Assembly: GCF_010727605.1 (NCBI RefSeq) | Contig: NZ_AP022568.1 | Location: 1,240,001-1,304,000, forward strand | Reading direction: 5' to 3' | DNA from: Mycobacterium simiae | Lineage (GTDB): Bacteria > Actinomycetota > Actinomycetes > Mycobacteriales > Mycobacteriaceae | DNA length: 64,000 nucleotides | Shown here: piece after piece, positions 16,648 through 25,434 of the stretch | Numbering within the stretch: the stretch's first letter is position 1 | How the letters are laid out: every line of letters starts with the position of its first letter | Translations under genes and position numbers: made by a program | The notes under the pieces: model-generated | Seen by the model: only the letters and a program-made list of their open reading frames with translations | Database searches by the model: none | What the model was told of the DNA's origin: nothing

Positions 16648-18444
16648 TCACGCCCGGCGTGTCCGGCGCAGGGATCGCTCGACCGAGAATCGGGCCACGG
16701 CATCACGCCCGCCCATTTTCTGTTGGTACATCGCCGCATCGGCGCGCGCAGTGACCGAAGAGACCGGTTCTCCGGGCAGGGCGATGGTCGCGCCGACGCT
16801 CAGGGTGGCACGGATTGCGTGTCCCCCGACGTCGACGGGTTCGGCGGCGCGGCCGCGGATCTTCTCGGCGGTGTTGGCGACCTCGTCGCTGCCGCGGACA
16901 CCGGGCAGCAAGACCAGGATTTCGTCGCCGCCGGTCCGCCCGACGGTGTCTTCTCGGCGGACGCTTTCGCGGATCCGCGAAGCAAGTGTGGCCAGCACCA
17001 CGTCGCCGACGCCGTGTCCCCAGGTGTCGTTGATGTCCTTGAAGTGGTCGACATCGCAGAACAGGATGCCAACGTAGGTCCCGGCCGGCCGTGGCTCTTG
17101 CAGCGCGACTTCGAGCCGCCCGATGGTCTCGGCCCGGTTGGCCAGGCCGGTCAGCGTGTCGAAGCGGGCCAATCGTTCCAGACGCTGCTCGGCTTCGACC
17201 TGATCATCGGCGAGGCGCAGCGCGGCGATCACGCCGTCGGTCTTGCCGTCGGCGTCGACATACGGCTTCGCGTGCCCATCGACCCAGCGGTATCCGGAGT
17301 CGACGGACAGGATGCGGAATCGCTGGATGACCGCCTCGCCGTCAGCGACGCGCCGCAGTGCCGCTTGCAGGGTGTTGCGATCGTCGGGATGGACGCGGTC
17401 GCTGAAACCCGAGTTGAGCCAGCGCTGCGGTGGGCCACCCAGCGCGGCCGCGACCGACGGCGACACCCACGCGGCGTTACGACCGTGCAGATGCACGATG
17501 ACGTCGACGGCGTTGTCGGCCAGGATCCGGTACCGCATCTCGGCATTCGCGCGCAACTTGCTGACCTGCTCCTTGTCAATCAGCAGACGTTGCTCACGCT
17601 GACTGAAGTAGAACGAGATCGCCCCGACGACGAGCGTCCCGACCACGATCGACAGGCTCCATTCCGCGTGGTCGCCGCGCAGGCCGATGCCGAGGAAGGT
17701 CAGCCGGGACAGCGCCACGACGATGGGGAACGCAGCCAGGATGACCACCAATCGGACCAGCGAGCGCCAATCGGGCCGGCTGAAGAGCCAGGCGAGCGGA
17801 AACCGGTCCGGGCGAGCCAGCGACACCGCCCCGGCGAGCAGCAGCAGGGCCACGGCGGTCGAGAGGGCCTGGCCGGTGGAAGCGGACACGCCGACCAGAG
17901 CGATCGCGTCGAACAGGTAGGCGGCGGCGGTGACCAGCGGACCGGCCGCCCCCACCAGGAGACTTATCGGGAAGATCCACCGCGTCCCGCGCTCGACTCG
18001 CATCAACGCCACCGCGATGGCCATGAACAGCAGCGGCATCGCCGTCTGCGGGCTCGGCCGCCCGGGCGAGGACGCTTGCCGCAGCCGCACCGCGTCGGGA
18101 AACCACAGTTGGTCCAGGCCGAACGAGCTGGCGGTGGCGTACTCGGCGAGCACGATGACACTAAACCCGATCACCGCCACGGCCAGAAGCCGACCCGCCC
18201 ATACTCGCCACCACGACGGCGACCCCTGCTGCAGTAGCGTCGCCACGCCGAGCCCAGCAAGGCACAACGCCGTCCACGGGGTCATCACCGGCCAGGTCGG
18301 ATAGACCCGCATCAACAGATCGACGTCGGCCAGCCAACCCAGCCAGGTGGCCGTCGCGACGACGACGACGATGGTCGCCTCCGCCCGGGTGAACCACATC
18401 AGCACCGACCGCAGCCGCCCGTCCCGGCCGGGTTCGTCCATCAA
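16648..18444 (-). CDS. Membrane PAS-GGDEF diguanylate cyclase
   Basis: A 598-residue protein. Residues ~20-285 contain about eight hydrophobic segments, forming an integral-membrane sensor. Residues ~300-425 are a PAS domain (RYRILADNAVDVIVHLH) with a PAC-like end. Residues ~435-590 are a GGDEF domain: FDTLTGLANR, DVDHFKDINDTWGHGVGD and the active-site RTGGDEI. The final Phe of GGDEF is Ile here, but the catalytic GGDE is intact, so c-di-GMP synthesis from two GTP is expected. There is no EAL domain. Mycobacteria have few such proteins. The input signal is unknown. Confidence 0.9.
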   Translation of the reverse strand: MMDEPGRDGRLRSVLMWFTRAEATIVVVVATATWLGWLADVDLLMRVYPTWPVMTPWTALCLAGLGVATLLQQGSPSWWRVWAGRLLAVAVIGFSVIVLAEYATASSFGLDQLWFPDAVRLRQASSPGRPSPQTAMPLLFMAIAVALMRVERGTRWIFPISLLVGAAGPLVTAAAYLFDAIALVGVSASTGQALSTAVALLLLAGAVSLARPDRFPLAWLFSRPDWRSLVRLVVILAAFPIVVALSRLTFLGIGLRGDHAEWSLSIVVGTLVVGAISFYFSQREQRLLIDKEQVSKLRANAEMRYRILADNAVDVIVHLHGRNAAWVSPSVAAALGGPPQRWLNSGFSDRVHPDDRNTLQAALRRVADGEAVIQRFRILSVDSGYRWVDGHAKPYVDADGKTDGVIAALRLADDQVEAEQRLERLARFDTLTGLANRAETIGRLEVALQEPRPAGTYVGILFCDVDHFKDINDTWGHGVGDVVLATLASRIRESVRREDTVGRTGGDEILVLLPGVRGSDEVANTAEKIRGRAAEPVDVGGHAIRATLSVGATIALPGEPVSSVTARADAAMYQQKMGGRDAVARFSVERSLRRTRRA

Positions 18445-18549
18445 CCGTCCTCCCTGGCGCTCGGCGTCGGACCACGTCGTCCGTCACCTACGCGGAAAGA
18501 CTATTTTGCGCCGAGAGGCCGATCAATGTCATCTGATCGACCGGACCGC

Positions 18550-20709
18550 TCAGCCGGCGTGCTCGGTGCCCAAGGCTTGCAGGACCACCGCGCTGTGCGC
18601 ATCCACCGTCAGGGGGCCTCCCCCGGGCACTTCGTCGGCCGGTGTCGCGTCGTCGGGGCCGGTGAAGACCACAACTTGCCAGGAAGCGCCGAATTCTTTT
18701 GGTGGAAGCGTGAATTCGAGTGGCTCGTAGTGGGCATTGAAACACAGCAGGAAGGAGTCGTCGAGGACTCGCTGCCCCCGGGTGTCGCGGTCGGTTATGC
18801 CGTGGCCGTTGAGAAAAACCGTGACGGATTTCGCGTAGCTGGTGCCCCAATCCTCGTCGGTCATCTCGTCTCCGTCGGGGGTGAACCAGGCGATGTCGGG
18901 CAGGCCGTCCTGCCCGCGGCGCCCCACCGGCTTACCCGAGAAGAACCGCCGCCTGCGAAACACCGGGTGACTCGCACGCAACGCCGAAACCGTGCGGGTG
19001 AACTCCAACAGGCCGGTGTCGGCGGCGGCCCAGTCGATCCAGGTGAGCTCGCTGTCCTGGCAATACCCGTTGTTGTTGCCCTGCTGCGTGCGACCGAGCT
19101 CGTCGCCGTGGCAGATCATCGGAACGCCTTGGGACAGCAGCAATGTGGTCAGGAAGTTGCGCTGCTGACGCGCACGCAGCTCGTTGATCCCGGGGTCGTC
19201 AGTGGGTCCCTCGACCCCGCAGTTCCAGGAGCGGTTGTGGCTCTCGCCGTCGTTGTTGTCCTCGCCGTTGGCCTCGTTGTGTTTCTCGTTGTAGGAGACC
19301 AGATCACGCAGCGTGAATCCGTCGTGGGCGATGACGAAGTTGATGGAGGCCACCGGCCGGCGGCCGGTGTGCTCGTAGAGGTCGGCTGATCCGGATAGTC
19401 GATAGGCGAATTCGTCGAGTGTCGCGGGTTCGCCGCGCCAGAAATCGCGGACGGTGTCGCGGTATTTCCCATTCCATTCCGTCCACTGCGGTGGGAAACC
19501 ACCCACTTGATAACCACCGGGTCCGACGTCCCAGGGTTCGGCGATGAGCTTGACCTGGCTGACGGTCGGATCCTGTTGGACGAGCTCGAAGAACGCCGCC
19601 AGCCGGTCGACGTCGTAGAACTCCCGGGCCAGGGTCGAGGCCAGGTCGAACCGGAAGCCGTCGACGTGCATTTCGGTGACCCAGTACCGCAGCGAATCCA
19701 TGATCAGTTGCAGCGCATGCGGATGGCCGACGTTGAGGCTGTTTCCGGTTCCGGTGTAGTCCATGTAGTACTGCTTGTCGTCGTCGACGAGCCGGTAATA
19801 CGCCGGGTTGTCGATGCCACGCATCGACAAGGTGGGCCCCATGTGGTTGCCCTCGGCGGTGTGGTTGTAGACGACGTCGAGGATCACCTCGATGCCCGCC
19901 TCGTGCAGCGTGCGCACCATCGCCTTGAACTCCTGCACCTGCCCGCCCGGCGAACTGCCGGTGGAGTACTTGAAGTCGGGGGCGAAGAAGCCAATTGTGT
20001 TGTAGCCCCAGTAATTTGACAGGCCTCGTTCGACCAAAGTGGAGTCGTTGGCGAAGTGGTGCACCGGCATCAGCTCGATCGCGGTGACACCCAGGCTCTT
20101 GAGGTGGTCGATGATCGCCGGGTGGGCCACCGCGCCATAGGTGCCGCGCATCTGTTCGGGAATGTCGGGATGGGTCTGTGTCAGACCCTTGACGTGCGCC
20201 TCGTAGATGACCGTGTCGGCGTACTCGTGGCCCGGTGGGCGGTCGTTGCCCCAGTCGAAGTACGGGTTGATCACCACCGACTTGGGCATGCTCGCCGCCG
20301 AGTCATCGTCGTTGCGGCTGTCGGGATCGCCGAAGTTGTAGCTGAACAGCGATTGGTTCCAGTCGAAGGTACCGTCGATGGCCTTCGAGTACGGGTCCAG
20401 CAGCAACTTGTTCGGGTTGCAGCGCAGCCCCTCGGTGGGTTGGTACGGGCCATGCACCCGGTAGCCGTACCGCTGTCCGGGTTCGATGGCCGGTATGTAG
20501 CCATGCCAGACGAAGTAGTCGATCTCGGGCAGGGTGATTCGTGTTTCGGTCCCGCTGGCGTCGAACAGGCACAGCTCGACCCGCTCGGCGATTTCGCTGA
20601 AGAGGGTGAAGTTGGTGCCGGCGCCATCGTAGGTGGCGCCGAGGGGGTACGCCTTGCCCGGCCACAATTCACCGGTGGGCGTGGGAGCAGGGCCGTCGGC
20701 TGTAGTCAT
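18550..20709 (-). CDS. glgX: Glycogen debranching enzyme GlgX (isoamylase type)
   Basis: A 719-residue GH13 enzyme that hydrolyses alpha-1,6 branches of glycogen/maltodextrin. It has an N-terminal CBM48-like domain (YPLGATYDGAGTNFTLFS), then the four GH13 regions: DVVYNHTAEG, GFRFDLAS (nucleophile Asp), IAEPWDVG (acid Glu) and NFVIAHDGFT (transition-state Asp). Length equals GlgX/TreX. It is preceded by a SigF-like promoter with perfect consensus at 20720-20745, which suggests mobilisation of glycogen or trehalose precursors in stress or stationary phase. It is not next to treY/treZ here. Confidence 0.95.
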   Translation of the reverse strand: MTTADGPAPTPTGELWPGKAYPLGATYDGAGTNFTLFSEIAERVELCLFDASGTETRITLPEIDYFVWHGYIPAIEPGQRYGYRVHGPYQPTEGLRCNPNKLLLDPYSKAIDGTFDWNQSLFSYNFGDPDSRNDDDSAASMPKSVVINPYFDWGNDRPPGHEYADTVIYEAHVKGLTQTHPDIPEQMRGTYGAVAHPAIIDHLKSLGVTAIELMPVHHFANDSTLVERGLSNYWGYNTIGFFAPDFKYSTGSSPGGQVQEFKAMVRTLHEAGIEVILDVVYNHTAEGNHMGPTLSMRGIDNPAYYRLVDDDKQYYMDYTGTGNSLNVGHPHALQLIMDSLRYWVTEMHVDGFRFDLASTLAREFYDVDRLAAFFELVQQDPTVSQVKLIAEPWDVGPGGYQVGGFPPQWTEWNGKYRDTVRDFWRGEPATLDEFAYRLSGSADLYEHTGRRPVASINFVIAHDGFTLRDLVSYNEKHNEANGEDNNDGESHNRSWNCGVEGPTDDPGINELRARQQRNFLTTLLLSQGVPMICHGDELGRTQQGNNNGYCQDSELTWIDWAAADTGLLEFTRTVSALRASHPVFRRRRFFSGKPVGRRGQDGLPDIAWFTPDGDEMTDEDWGTSYAKSVTVFLNGHGITDRDTRGQRVLDDSFLLCFNAHYEPLEFTLPPKEFGASWQVVVFTGPDDATPADEVPGGGPLTVDAHSAVVLQALGTEHAG

Positions 20710-20719
20710 GGCGCACTTG

Positions 20720-20745
20720 ATACCCGAGCCAAACCACGGCCAAAC
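20720..20745 (-). promoter_or_regulatory. SigF-type promoter for glgX
   Basis: Minus-strand GTTT (20742-20745), 16-nt spacer, GGGTAT (20720-20725): a full match to the SigF consensus, 11 bp upstream of the glgX ATG, predicting a nearly leaderless transcript. Confidence 0.65.
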
Positions 20746-20782
20746 AACTGTTCGAAATACGCAGTCCCAGTGGGGGATTCAG

Positions 20783-21964
20783 CTACGGCTTGAGCATGAC
20801 CTTGACGGCCCCGTCTTGCTTCTTCTGGAATATCTCGTAGCCGTGCGGGGCCTTCTCGAGCGGCAGCACATGCGTGGCGAAGTCATCGACGCCGAGGGGG
20901 TCGTCGTCGGTCAGCAACGGCATGATGTCGTCGATCCACCGCTTCACGTTGGCCTGCCCCATGCGCAGGGTCAGCTGCTTGTCGAAGAGGGTGAGCATCG
21001 GCAGCGGATCTGCCATGCCGCCGTAAACTCCGATCAGCGAGATCGTTCCGCCGCGTCGCACGATATCGATCGCGGAGTACAGCGCATTGAGCCGGTCCAC
21101 GCCGGCGGTCTGCATGAACCGCTTGGCGATCGCGTCGGGTAGCACCGCGGTGGCCTGCTGCGCGAACTTGGCAGCCGGGGAACCGTGCGCCTCCATGCCC
21201 ACCGCGTCGATCACCGAGTCGGCGCCACGGCCGTCGGTCAGGTCTCTGATCGCATCGCCCAGCGAGGAGTCGAGATGCCCAAGATCGATGGTGTGGATAC
21301 CGCGCTTGGCGGCGCGGGCCAGGCGCTCGGCTACCAGGTCGACGGCGATGACGCGGTAGCCGAGATGATCGGCGATCCGCGCGGCCATGTCACCGATCGG
21401 GCCCAACCCGAGCACGGCTACCGTACCGCCATCGGGGATGTCGGCGTAGGCTACCGCCTGCCACGCGGTCGGCAACACATCGGAGAGGTATACGAACCGC
21501 GAATCAGGTGGTCCCACAGGGACTTTGATATGGGTGAACTGGGCTTGCGGCACGCGCAGCAGTTCGGCCTGGCCACCGGGGACCGCGCCGTAAAGCTCCG
21601 AGTAGCCGAACAGAGCCGCGCCCATGCCCTGGTCGTGCACTTGGGTGGTTTCGCACTGGGTGAACAGCTGCTGATCGCACATGTGGCAGCGACCGCAGGA
21701 GATCTGGAACGGGATCACCACCCGGTCGCCGACCCGTAAGTCGCCGGTCTCCGGTCCGGTCTCGCGGACGATTCCCATCGGCTCGTGTCCAAGGATGTCG
21801 CCCGGTTTCATGAAGGCCCCGAGGATCTCGTACAGATGGAGGTCGGACCCGCAGATGTTCGTCGAGGTGACCTCGATGATCGCGTCGGTGGGCTGTTCGA
21901 TCTTCGGGTCGGGCACCGACTCCACGCGGACGTCGCGTTTGCCGTGCCAGGTGACAGCTTTCAT
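20783..21964 (-). CDS. Zinc-dependent alcohol/formaldehyde dehydrogenase family protein
   Basis: A 393-residue medium-chain dehydrogenase. Catalytic zinc ligands are in TNICGSDLHLYE and GHEPMGIV. The structural-zinc lobe is CGRCHMCDQQLFTQCE, and the NAD-binding motif is VLGLGPIGDMAARIADHLG. It resembles glutathione-independent formaldehyde dehydrogenase-like enzymes and oxidises alcohols or aldehydes. The start has AGGAGGGCGC directly before ATG, and a SigF-like promoter is ~30 bp upstream. It lies in the run of minus-strand SigF-linked genes that includes glgX. Confidence 0.9.
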   Translation of the reverse strand: MKAVTWHGKRDVRVESVPDPKIEQPTDAIIEVTSTNICGSDLHLYEILGAFMKPGDILGHEPMGIVRETGPETGDLRVGDRVVIPFQISCGRCHMCDQQLFTQCETTQVHDQGMGAALFGYSELYGAVPGGQAELLRVPQAQFTHIKVPVGPPDSRFVYLSDVLPTAWQAVAYADIPDGGTVAVLGLGPIGDMAARIADHLGYRVIAVDLVAERLARAAKRGIHTIDLGHLDSSLGDAIRDLTDGRGADSVIDAVGMEAHGSPAAKFAQQATAVLPDAIAKRFMQTAGVDRLNALYSAIDIVRRGGTISLIGVYGGMADPLPMLTLFDKQLTLRMGQANVKRWIDDIMPLLTDDDPLGVDDFATHVLPLEKAPHGYEIFQKKQDGAVKVMLKP

Positions 21965-21994
21965 GCGCCCTCCTAGGTTCGAGACACCTGGCTG

Positions 21995-22019
21995 GTACCC
22001 GGTTGCCGCATGTCGAAAC
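21995..22019 (-). promoter_or_regulatory. SigF-like promoter for the Zn-dehydrogenase gene
   Basis: Minus-strand GTTT (22016-22019), 15-nt spacer, GGGTAC (21995-22000), ending 31 bp before the ATG. Confidence 0.55.
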
Positions 22020-22093
22020 CGCGTCTTGCGGCCGCACCCGAACGCGGGCTGGAGGGCCAGCCAAAGGTTTTAAGGCGCAGTGATTTTGGACTT

Positions 22094-22810
22094 TTAGCGA
22101 TGCCGCCGTTTGAGCGGATGTTCGCTGTTGATCAGCGACCGCGCCAGGTCGGTGACCTTGATGTTGGATTGTTGGGATAATCGGGTGAGTAACTCGAACG
22201 CCTCGACGGCGTCGAGATTGAAGCGCTCCATGACGATCCCTTTGGCCTGGCCGATCAGGTCGCGCGAGGCCAGAGCGCTACGAAACTGGTCGTGGCGGCG
22301 CAGCATCGACCATGCCAATGCGACATGGGTGGCGAAGACGCCGCCCAGCTCCACTGAGTCCGCGGTGAAAGCGTGCGGTTTTTCGGCATAGAAATTCAGC
22401 GCCCCGGTCGAGCTGCCCTCGACGAACAACTCGTAGGACAGGACCGAGCGGATCGGCGTGTGGTCGAGGGCGTACTTTCGGTAGCGCGGCCACCGGTGAT
22501 CGGCGCTGAGGTCCGCGACGTGCATCATGTGGTGTTCCCACGCGGCCGCGACGCATGGGCCTTCCCGATACCGGTCCTGGACGCGGTCGAGCTCGGTCGC
22601 GTACTCGTGCGTGGCCGCCACCGTGCTGACCGCTTTTCCGTCGGCCAACGTGATACCCGCGCACCGACTGCCGGTAACGTGTCGCGTGCCGTTCTCGATC
22701 AGTTCCCGCAGACCCACCCCCGTGTCCGTGCCATCGCGATCCAAACTGGCAACCAGCTCGGCGAGCTGAGCAACAACGGTGGTGTTGTCTTCTGGCATGA
22801 GATCACCCAT
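22094..22810 (-). CDS. GAF-ANTAR domain transcription antitermination regulator
   Basis: A 238-residue protein. Residues ~25-165 form a GAF domain (LADGKAVSTVAAT, REGPCVAAAWEHH). Residues ~175-230 form an ANTAR domain, ALASRDLIGQAKGIVMERF followed by AFELLTRLSQQSN. ANTAR domains bind dual-hexaloop RNA and prevent termination; the GAF domain likely senses a small ligand or redox state. ATG 22798 is an alternative start. A second ANTAR gene is at 28109. Targets are unknown. Confidence 0.88.
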   Translation of the reverse strand: MGDLMPEDNTTVVAQLAELVASLDRDGTDTGVGLRELIENGTRHVTGSRCAGITLADGKAVSTVAATHEYATELDRVQDRYREGPCVAAAWEHHMMHVADLSADHRWPRYRKYALDHTPIRSVLSYELFVEGSSTGALNFYAEKPHAFTADSVELGGVFATHVALAWSMLRRHDQFRSALASRDLIGQAKGIVMERFNLDAVEAFELLTRLSQQSNIKVTDLARSLINSEHPLKRRHR

Positions 22811-23048
22811 TCAGGACGCTTGATCGCCCCGGGCGCTCGACGTGCCTCCGAGTTGATGTGGAGCAACGTCCATCATATCCGCGCGACGAAGGGCGGCGGC
22901 GCCAACGAGGGCCGGCGGCCAATCAGGACAATGAACGAAACCGATGGCCAGCCAACGAAGGCCCTCTGGGACATGTTGGCAGTCAACGCATTTCACTATT
23001 GCAGTGCCCCGCCCCCGTGCGACGCCGGATCGACTTAGACTCGTACGG

Positions 23049-24360
23049 ATGAGCTCGATCGTGATCGTCGGAAGCGGCTTCACCGGATACACCTGCGCCC
23101 ACCAGTTGGCTCGGATGCTGCGCCGAAAGCATGCGACCGCCGACATCACCATCATCTCGCCGGTCGATTACATGCTGTACACGCCGCTGCTGCCCGACGT
23201 TGCCGGCGGCGTCGTCGACGCCCGCTTTGTGGCCATACCGTTGGCGGACGCGCTGAAAGGCGTTCGCGCGGTGCGGGGCCGGGTTGACGACGTGGACTTC
23301 GCCGCGCGAACCGTGACCTATTGCGACCCCGAGGAGCGCCAACACTCGATGTCCTGGGATCGGCTGGTGCTCACCCCGGGGTCGGTGACCCGGTTGTTCG
23401 ATGTTCCCGGGCTCGCGACGCACGCGCGCGGCCTGAAGACCACAGCGGAGGCCCTGTATCTGCGGGACCATTTCATCGAACAGCTGGAGTTGGCGGGCAT
23501 CGAGGACGACCCTGCGGTCGCCGCGGCACGACGCACCGTCGTGGTGGTCGGGGCGTCATATTCCGGTACCGAACTGGTCGCCCAGCTGCGGGCGCTGGCC
23601 GACGCCGCGGCAAGACAAATGGGTTTCGATCCGGCCGATGTCAGCTTCTTGCTGCTCGACACCGCCGAGCAGGTCATGCCCGAGGTAGGCGAGAAGCTCG
23701 GGAACGCCGCGATGGCAGTATTGCGCGGCCGCGGCATCGATGTCCGTCTCGGCACCACGCTCAAGGAGGCCCACGCTGATCACGTTGTGCTCAGCGATGA
23801 TTCGCGCATCGACACGCACACGATCGCCTGGGTGACCGGTGTGACAGGCGCCCCACTGATCCAAAAGCTGGGCCTGCCGACCGAGAAGGGCCGGCTGAAG
23901 GTTCAGCCCGATCTTCAAGTGCCGGGACATCTGGGGGTGTTCGCCGCGGGTGATGCGGCCGCCGTACCCGACCTGACGCAGCCCGGGAAGATCACGCCAC
24001 CGACCGCGCAACACGCGATAAGGCAGGGAAAAGTGTTGGCCCGCAACGTCGCCGCCAGCCTCGGCTATGGCACAAGCAAGCAATACAAGCACCGCAACCT
24101 CGGTCTTGTCGTCGACCTCGGTCCGGGGGTATGCGGTCGCCAACCCCCTGAACGTCCACTTGTCGGGCTTACCCGCGAAACTGGTCACCCGCGCCTACCA
24201 CCTGTATGCGATTCCGCGGCCACTGAATCGCTGGGCCGTGTCGTTGGCTTACCTCACCGATCTGCTGTTCACCCGATCGGTGGTGTCGATCGGGCTGTCG
24301 TCGCAGGAGGATGCGCAGTTCACGGCCGCCGAAGGCATCCCGATGCCGAAGATCAGCTGA
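23049..24360 (+). pseudogene. NDH-2-like FAD-dependent NADH dehydrogenase, frameshifted
   Basis: The first ~360 codons encode a pyridine-nucleotide-disulphide family enzyme: IVIVGSGFTGYTCAHQLA (FAD), VVVVGASYSGTELVAQL (NAD) and FAAGDAAAVPDL. After LVVDLGPG the frame breaks at a run of five G (24125-24129). The expected continuation (YAVANPLNVHLSGLPAKLV through PMPKIS, stop 24360) is in the next frame, as if one G had been inserted. Without the shift the product would be ~436 residues, normal for NDH-2-like proteins, with the missing C-terminal membrane-anchoring part restored. As read, translation runs on into the downstream acidic gene. This is either a real null mutation, phase variation in the G tract, or a sequencing error. 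Confidence 0.85.
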
Positions 24361-24401
24361 TAACCCGTTTAATTCCGTCCCGCGTCGGGCAACCGGCCAA
24401 C

Positions 24402-24758
24402 GTGGATAGCGACAACGACGACATGCTGGATCAGGCCGAGAGCCTCGACTCCGACGAGGTCCGCAACGACGACGGCGACGAAGTGGTCGATCCTCCCGAT
24501 CGGTGGATCAAGGCTGAGGAAGACGAGTCCCTCGACGAGCGCCTCGCGGCAGAAGTCCCCGATGCGGATGCGACGGCCGGCGACTCCGACGACTCCGACG
24601 TGGGCGAGGCGGCCGGCGACTCCGACGAGGACGGTGCGCTGGTCACCCTCAGCGACGACGAATTGGACCGCATCGACCCGGCCAACCATGGGCGGGAGCT
24701 TGGTCAGATCGATGGGGCGCCGGAAGACGGCGATTCTTTCTACAATGTCGAGCCCTGA
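24402..24758 (+). CDS. Small acidic DUF5709-like protein
   Basis: A 118-residue very acidic protein (Asp/Glu/Ser rich). MLDQAESLDSDEV near the start and PPDRWIKAEEDESLDERLAAEVPD fit the DUF5709 pattern of actinobacterial stress-associated proteins; the longer motif lies at about residues 37-60. It contains a near-repeat of AGDSDD. GTG 24402 is used; ATG 24423 is the alternative. A degenerate SigF-like pair (GTTT 24367-24370, 16 nt, GGGCAA 24387-24392) would make a leaderless mRNA. It must be independent of the frameshifted gene upstream, whose broken frame happens to read into it. Confidence 0.75.
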   Translation: MDSDNDDMLDQAESLDSDEVRNDDGDEVVDPPDRWIKAEEDESLDERLAAEVPDADATAGDSDDSDVGEAAGDSDEDGALVTLSDDELDRIDPANHGRELGQIDGAPEDGDSFYNVEP

Positions 24759-24779
24759 CAGCGAAAGCGGTTGTCCGGC

Positions 24780-25316
24780 CTAACCTTCGGCCGCCTGCTG
24801 CGCCTTAGCGTAAGCGAGCTGCAAAAAATCGGCCCCGGCCAAGACCGTGAAGACGCCCGCCACCAGGCGGGTGAACCGCGGCGCGAACACCAAACCGATC
24901 GTGAACGCCGTCGCGACCCACATGTCTAGACAGAACGGGCAGGTCAGCAGCTCGCCCAGACTGTGCCGCAGCGGACCGTCCTGGCGTACCTCTTCATTGA
25001 GCTCGGCCGGGCCGCCCGCGCCCGCGAAGTGGGTGAACGGCGCTCGCAGCGGACTCGTCACCGCATCCTTGGTCAAGGTTCGCGAAAGCTTGTGGGTGCC
25101 AAGAGTTATGGTTGCGAGGTCTTGCAATCGCCACTGGGATGCCACGCTGCGTCCGGTGACCGCGGCGACCATTGTCGCGGCCGCGACGAGCAGACCGTAG
25201 ACGCCGAGGATGACCAGGTAACCACCCAGCGGTTGTGGCTCGTCGCCGCGGTAGACGTCGGCTTCGTGACGCGCCTCGCCAATCACCCGGCGGGGAGCCG
25301 CCGACGGTTCACTCAT
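24780..25316 (-). CDS. DUF1360 membrane protein
   Basis: A 178-residue protein with an N-terminal soluble part, a hydrophobic segment YLVILGVYGLLVAAATMVAAV, the conserved RTLTKDAVTSPLRAPFT region, the CPFCLDMWVA motif and a final hydrophobic segment. The KDAVTSPLRAPF and CPFC motifs are characteristic of DUF1360 proteins of unknown function. The start at 25316 has GAAGGAG at correct spacing. It is divergent from the decarboxylase gene at 25435. Confidence 0.87.
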   Translation of the reverse strand: MSEPSAAPRRVIGEARHEADVYRGDEPQPLGGYLVILGVYGLLVAAATMVAAVTGRSVASQWRLQDLATITLGTHKLSRTLTKDAVTSPLRAPFTHFAGAGGPAELNEEVRQDGPLRHSLGELLTCPFCLDMWVATAFTIGLVFAPRFTRLVAGVFTVLAGADFLQLAYAKAQQAAEG

Positions 25317-25434
25317 CTCGCACTCCTTCACGGTGGCCACAGGCGTGTCCGGCAGCACGGGTACCCAGTGCCGGGCGGCCCAATCCGTGTTCCGCACGGG
25401 ATTGGAGTCACGAGCCAGGGGTATCCATTTGGAC

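Noticed and set aside
16543..18237. 564-codon plus-strand open frame
   Set aside because: Antisense to the diguanylate cyclase; composition is Arg/Gly/Asp-rich shadow without any motif.
22944..24758. Single 604-residue NDH-2/acidic fusion protein
   Set aside because: The C-terminal half of the flavoprotein continues in another frame; the apparent fusion comes from the extra G at 24125-24129.
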